Positions 16,399 through 19,753 of a stretch of 19,753 bases of DNA are shown piece after piece. Each line of letters starts with the position of its first letter. Positions within the stretch are counted from its first letter, which is position 1. The stretch comes from Candidatus Aenigmatarchaeota archaeon (GTDB lineage: Archaea; Aenigmatarchaeota; Aenigmatarchaeia; QMZP01), in the NCBI GenBank assembly GCA_017609145.1, contig JAFCEM010000007.1, forward strand, positions 1 to 19,753, given 5' to 3'. A program made the translations under genes and the position numbers. The notes under the pieces are model-generated. The model made no database searches, had not been told where the DNA came from, and saw nothing but the letters and a program-made list of their open reading frames with translations.

Positions 16399-16414
16399 CT
16401 ATATCTAATTTGAT

Positions 16415-17803
16415 ATGATGAAACGTATACTGATTGTTCATCCCCCCTATTTTGAGAATTTTTCACGTGATGGCAGATGCCAGAATCCTGGTGATGCATG
16501 GGCAACATCATTTCCTCCAATAACTCTTGCAAGCATTGCAGGCTATATGAAAAAATGTGGTCATCATGCCCGTATATTTGATGCCATGCCGAACGCACTC
16601 ACGTGGGATGATCTTGACAAAGAAATGGCAGAATTTAAGCCGGATTTCGTAGTGATAAATACAGCTACGCCCACCATAGAGAACGACCTTAAGACAGCTG
16701 ATATGGCCAAGAAGCACAACCAAAAAGCAATAACCATAGCAATAGGTGGTTTTCCGACTGCACTGCCGTTTGAGTGCTTCAAGATAAACAAAAATCTTGA
16801 TTTTTCTGTTCGCGGCGAGCGTTCCGAGAAGCCAATTGCCAGTATAGTTGATGGAAGAAGCGGATTCACAGGCGTGATAAACAGAAAGAGCCACGGAATC
16901 GGTGATGTCTATATAGAAGAGGACCTTGAATCCCTCGGAACGCCCTCATATGAGCTTTTGCCGGGCTATAGATTTCCACTAACAAACGAGAAGTGGATGT
17001 TCTGTCTTGACAGCTCCGGATGTCCGTATCAATGCACCTACTGCATAATACCCTCAATGAGCGGCAGGACATTTATCTGGAAATCAATAAAACAGGTTGG
17101 GGATGAGATACAGTATATAATTGAGAAAGCCGGCGCAGAGATAATACTTTTCTGGAGCGAATGTTTCACGCAATCTGAAGACAGGGTTTATAAGCTCTGT
17201 GACGAGATAGAAAAGCGAGGGATAAAGTGTAAGTTTATGTGCACTACAAGGGTTGACAGGATAAACAAGCCACTCCTCAAAAGGATGCGTGAGGTCGGGT
17301 TTGAATGGATGAGCTTCGGGCTCGAAACAGGCTCACAAAAAATATTGGATAATATCAAAAAAGGTGCCACAATAGAACAGGCATATAAGGCCGTGAAAAT
17401 GGCTAACGATGTCGGATTCAAAACAATAGGGCATTTTATTATAGGGCTTCCGGGCGAAACAAAGAAAACCGCAGAGCAGACACTGGTGTTTTCCAGAAAA
17501 GTTGGTGTTAAATTTGCACAGTTCTACTCAGTTACCCCATTTCCCGGTTCGCTTTTCTATGAGCAGGCATTAGAGAATGGCTGGCTCATGAACAATGAAT
17601 GGGGTTCAATAGAACAGGGCAAACAGGCAATAAGCTATCCTAATTTCTCCGCTGATGACATAAAACAGTTCAGGCAACGGGGCTATAGGGAGTTTTATTT
17701 CAGGCCCGGTTTCTTATGGACACTGCTACGTTCGGTTAATTTAAAAGGATTTTTCGGACTTGCCCGCACGGGCACAAGGTTCATGAAATGGTGGAAAAGA
17801 TAA
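16415..17803 (+). CDS. B12-binding-type radical SAM enzyme, copy 4
   Basis: A 462-residue protein. The B12-type domain begins RILIVHPPYFENFSRDG and includes SFPPITLASIAGYMKKCGH and AIGGFPTALP (109-118); it lacks D-x-H-x2-G, and the GGPH motif of copies 1 and 3 has become GGFP. The radical SAM domain has DSSGCPYQCTYC (C203, C207, C210), FWSECFT (246-252), where the other copies have D-D, then FGLETGS, HFIIGLPGET and TPFPGSLFYE. The tail contains YREFYFRPGFLW. It is the most divergent of the four in the first half. Two ATGs, at 16415 and 16418, both sit at leaderless distance from the TATA box; the second fits slightly better. It leads unit D, ahead of a GT2 and a methyltransferase. Substrate unknown. 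Confidence 0.9.
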   Translation: MMKRILIVHPPYFENFSRDGRCQNPGDAWATSFPPITLASIAGYMKKCGHHARIFDAMPNALTWDDLDKEMAEFKPDFVVINTATPTIENDLKTADMAKKHNQKAITIAIGGFPTALPFECFKINKNLDFSVRGERSEKPIASIVDGRSGFTGVINRKSHGIGDVYIEEDLESLGTPSYELLPGYRFPLTNEKWMFCLDSSGCPYQCTYCIIPSMSGRTFIWKSIKQVGDEIQYIIEKAGAEIILFWSECFTQSEDRVYKLCDEIEKRGIKCKFMCTTRVDRINKPLLKRMREVGFEWMSFGLETGSQKILDNIKKGATIEQAYKAVKMANDVGFKTIGHFIIGLPGETKKTAEQTLVFSRKVGVKFAQFYSVTPFPGSLFYEQALENGWLMNNEWGSIEQGKQAISYPNFSADDIKQFRQRGYREFYFRPGFLWTLLRSVNLKGFFGLARTGTRFMKWWKR

Positions 17804-17821
17804 TAGAGCAAAGATAATATT

Positions 17822-18580
17822 ATGAGAGTCAAAAAAGTATCAATTGTGATGCCAACAAGGAACGAGTCAGAAAACATAAACATCGTACTCAGGCTGATAT
17901 CCAAAGCAATTTCAGGATTGCCATACGATTTTGAAGTTATTATACCTGACTATAGCGACGATGAAACGCCGCATCTTGCCAGGAAAGCCGCCGAAAAATA
18001 TGGACTAAACCTGCAGGTTATAGATGTTGACAAACCCGGCAGGGGATATGCCATGATAATGGGAGTAAATCATGCAACGGGAGATGCTTATATATTGATG
18101 GATGCTGACATAAGCCATGACCCGAAAGTCATACCTAGATTTCTGGAAGAGTTCGAAAAGGGGGATGTTGAGATTGTCTCCGCAAGCAGATTCCCGCCGA
18201 TAGGATGGAGCGAAGAACACACATTCTTTCATTACTGGGGCAACAGATTTTCCACCTTTGGTATCAACATGCTTTTTGCCGGCCATGGCAGACTGAAACT
18301 CACAGACACTGAGAACGGTTACTGCCTGTTCTCGAAGAGGGCCTGGGATATAATATCACTTGACGCCCCAGGATGGACCTTTGAGGCTCAGATGTTTTGC
18401 AGGATACTTAAATACAGAATACCAATAAGGGAAATTAAAAGCCTTGAAAAAAAGAGATACGGCAATTATGCAAAACTCAAGGTAATGAAGGTTATCTGGA
18501 AGATTGCTGCGCGGGTAATTTTGGAGAGGTTTGGATGGCCAAGGAGATATCAGAAAGATCGCAGGGACACAACGAAGTAG
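17822..18580 (+). CDS. GT2 glycosyltransferase, soluble DPM1-like
   Basis: A 252-residue GT-A enzyme with no membrane helices, close to the length of soluble dolichyl-phosphate mannose synthases. Motifs are VMPTRNESENI (9-19), VIIPDYSDDETP (39-50, a variant of the usual VVDDxSxDxT), KPGRGYAMIMG (71-81), the DxD motif MDADISHDP (93-101), ASRF, and a GNRF segment followed by TENGYCLFSKRAW and FEAQMFCRI. It likely transfers a sugar from GDP- or UDP-sugar to polyprenyl phosphate in the cytoplasm. The charged lipid could feed the GT39-like enzyme at 14793-16358 (inference). It begins 18 bases after the radical SAM gene without a strong Shine-Dalgarno site, and its last 46 bases overlap the methyltransferase gene. 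Confidence 0.87.
   Translation: MRVKKVSIVMPTRNESENINIVLRLISKAISGLPYDFEVIIPDYSDDETPHLARKAAEKYGLNLQVIDVDKPGRGYAMIMGVNHATGDAYILMDADISHDPKVIPRFLEEFEKGDVEIVSASRFPPIGWSEEHTFFHYWGNRFSTFGINMLFAGHGRLKLTDTENGYCLFSKRAWDIISLDAPGWTFEAQMFCRILKYRIPIREIKSLEKKRYGNYAKLKVMKVIWKIAARVILERFGWPRRYQKDRRDTTK
18523..18530 (+). promoter_or_regulatory. Shine-Dalgarno site supporting the overlapping methyltransferase start
   Basis: GGAGAGGT ends four bases before the ATG at 18535, inside the GT2 gene. It supports translation from this ATG despite the 46-base overlap. Confidence 0.6.
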
Positions 18581-19128
18581 CGGATGTCTACGACTCAAAA
18601 AAGAAGAGCTGGTATATTAATAGGTTTAGAGCAATACCAAAGAGGATATATGAACTGACCGGCAAAGAGAGCCCCAGTGTTTTAGATCTGGGTTGCGGGA
18701 CAGGATTGATACTTTCGTGGTTCAATGGCAGGAGAGTCGGGGTGGACTGCTCAGAAAAGATGCTTGAGGTTGCGGAGAGGGAGAGACCCGGCCCAACATA
18801 CGTGTTTTCAGACATCAGTAATTTCAGAACAGAAGAGAGGTTTGATGCAATAATATTGGTAGATGTAATTGAATTCTTGAAAGACCTGTCATTTTTCAGG
18901 CAACTAAGAAATCTGCTAAACCAAGACGGTGTTTTGTTGGTGGTTAATATAAATCCAAAAATGAAGCCTCTGGTCTGGTTATTTGATAAACTAAACATGA
19001 AACTTCCAACGGGAAAATGGATCTGGAGAAAGCCGGAGGATATCATGAGCGCAGTTAAAGAAGCAGGTTTCAATAAGGTATTTTCTGAGCCTAACTTTCC
19101 TCACATCTATTACTGGGGATTTGGGTAA
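18535..19128 (+). CDS. class I SAM-dependent methyltransferase
   Basis: A 197-residue protein of the Methyltransf_11/23 type. Motif I, which binds SAM, is VLDLGCGTGLIL (49-60), followed by the acidic strand end VGVDCSEKML, then YVFSDISNF and FDAIILVDVIEFL (motif IV region), and GVLLVVNIN. The N-terminal VADVYDSKKKSWY is a common opening for glycan and quinone methyltransferases, so the start must lie upstream of it. The ATG at 18535 is the only good choice and has GGAGAGGT before it. This makes a 46-base out-of-frame overlap with the GT2 gene. The protein is at the short end for the family but reaches a natural stop. It probably O-methylates a sugar of the glycan (inference from the operon). 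It is not related to the radical SAM enzymes. Confidence 0.85.
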   Translation: MAKEISERSQGHNEVADVYDSKKKSWYINRFRAIPKRIYELTGKESPSVLDLGCGTGLILSWFNGRRVGVDCSEKMLEVAERERPGPTYVFSDISNFRTEERFDAIILVDVIEFLKDLSFFRQLRNLLNQDGVLLVVNINPKMKPLVWLFDKLNMKLPTGKWIWRKPEDIMSAVKEAGFNKVFSEPNFPHIYYWGFG

Positions 19129-19130
19129 GC

Positions 19131-19143
19131 CTTTAAAAATATA
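19131..19143 (+). promoter_or_regulatory. leaderless archaeal promoter of the GDP-mannose dehydratase gene
   Basis: The 31-base gap before the ATG at 19160 contains CTTTAAAAATATA preceded by AAGC. The centre is about 22-24 bases before the start codon, and no Shine-Dalgarno site is present. The layout matches the promoters at 14765-14780 and 11858-11870, so this gene starts a new unit. Confidence 0.6.
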
Positions 19144-19159
19144 AGCGTTGATTTTTCAT

Positions 19160-19753
19160 ATGGCCGAAAAAAGGGCTTTGATAACAGGCGTCACGGGTCA
19201 GGGATTATGTCTATCCGCCTAAAGATGGCGCCTATTTAGCCAAACTATTGCTTGAGAAGGGCTATACAGTTTTTGGTATGTATAGAAGGCTTTCCACGCC
19301 AAATTTTTGGCGCCTGCAATATCTTGATGTCTTTGATAAGATTAAGCTTATCCCGGGAGAGATGGGAGATGCCACATCAATAGTTGAGGCAATAAAGACA
19401 TCCCAGCCGGATGAGGTATACAATCTCGCAGCACAGAGTTTTGTAGGTGCGTCTTTTGAAGAGCCAATAGGTACTGGTGAGGTCACAGGGCTTGGTGTAA
19501 CAAGGATGTTGGACGCAATAAGGCAGATAAGACCGGAAGCCAAATTTTATCAGGCATCCACAAGTGAGCTTTATGGTGACAGGAGCACTTCTCCACAGAG
19601 AGAAAATACACCTTTCAAGCCTTCAAGCCCTTATGCAGCAGCCAAACTTTACGGGTTCTGGATAACCGATATCTATAAAAACGGATATAACCTTTTTGCA
19701 TGCAATGGCATACTTTTTAATCACGAATCACCACTCAGAGGCCTGGAATTCGT
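19160..19753 (+). CDS. gmd: GDP-mannose 4,6-dehydratase, frameshifted near the start and cut by the right edge
   Basis: The ATG at 19160 opens MAEKRALITGVTGQ, the Rossmann start of GDP-mannose 4,6-dehydratase (GDP-mannose to GDP-4-keto-6-deoxymannose). That frame stops at TAA 19220. From 19224 the next frame (+1 base) continues exactly where the family should, with DGAYLAKLLLEKGY, then YRRLSTPNFWRLQYLD, NLAAQSFVGASFE, STSELYG, the catalytic Y-A-A-A-K and FNHESPLRGLEF at the edge. Relative to the expected GxxGxxG loop there are 22 extra bases. Removing one G from the GGG at 19201-19203 would give one open frame with a seven-residue insertion after GQ. So this is a pseudogene, a sequencing or assembly error, or a real unusual insertion plus an error. 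Family identity is firm. The product would feed rhamnose, fucose or perosamine synthesis. Confidence 0.85.

Noticed and set aside
18588..19073. 161-residue minus-strand open frame
   Set aside because: Covers the methyltransferase on the opposite strand, where the SAM motifs are clear; no promoter or Shine-Dalgarno site supports it.
18535..19128. Methyltransferase as part of the radical SAM methylation system
   Set aside because: It is a conventional class I enzyme with a Rossmann SAM site; co-location alone does not show a shared reaction.
1..19753. CRISPR arrays, tRNA/rRNA genes, insertion sequences, integrase or attachment sites
   Set aside because: No regularly spaced repeats, cloverleaf or rRNA-like stretches, transposase motifs or flanking inverted repeats were seen; gaps between genes are too short to hold them.

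Overview
This looks like chromosomal DNA of an archaeon. Several transcription units start with an archaeal TATA box about 22-37 bases before the start codon, with little or no leader and no Shine-Dalgarno site. Internal genes do have GGAG/GAGGT-type sites. Coding is rich in ATA (Ile) and AGA/AGG (Arg), and two dolichyl/polyprenyl-phosphate-type GT2 enzymes and two GT39-like membrane glycosyltransferases are present. I cannot name the lineage. The window is almost wall-to-wall coding; no intergenic gap exceeds about 65 bases.

The whole window is one cell-surface glycan locus. Unit A (+ strand, 3-6636) holds a GT4 fragment cut by the left edge, a GT39-like membrane glycosyltransferase, a GT2 polyprenyl-phosphate glycosyltransferase with two C-terminal membrane helices, a NodU/TobZ-type carbamoyltransferase, a second GT4 and a PF03706 multi-pass membrane protein. 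Unit B (- strand, 11825 to 6617) holds an NDP-sugar epimerase/dehydratase, a DegT-family sugar aminotransferase, a GT4, a hexapeptide-repeat acetyltransferase and a B12-binding-type radical SAM enzyme. Unit C (- strand, 16358 to 11889) holds a GT39-like glycosyltransferase followed by two tandem B12-type radical SAM enzymes with their own promoter. Unit D (+ strand, 16415-19128) holds a fourth B12-type radical SAM enzyme, a soluble DPM1-like GT2 and a short SAM methyltransferase. Unit E (+ strand, 19160 to the edge) is a GDP-mannose 4,6-dehydratase gene that appears frameshifted in its glycine-rich loop.

The likely joint job (inference) is this. Nucleotide sugars, including a deoxy/amino sugar, are made by the dehydratase, epimerase, aminotransferase and acetyltransferase. 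Cytoplasmic GT4/GT2 enzymes build the glycan or charge polyprenyl phosphate. GT39-like enzymes add sugars on the outer face. Carbamoyl-, acetyl- and methyltransferases decorate the product. The most striking point is four divergent B12-type radical SAM enzymes of similar length (462-480 aa) in about 11 kb, one or more in each of three units. This suggests radical chemistry (C-methylation, epimerisation or ring rearrangement) on the glycan, a sugar precursor or its lipid anchor. No oligosaccharyltransferase (AglB), S-layer gene, RNA gene, CRISPR array or mobile element was seen.
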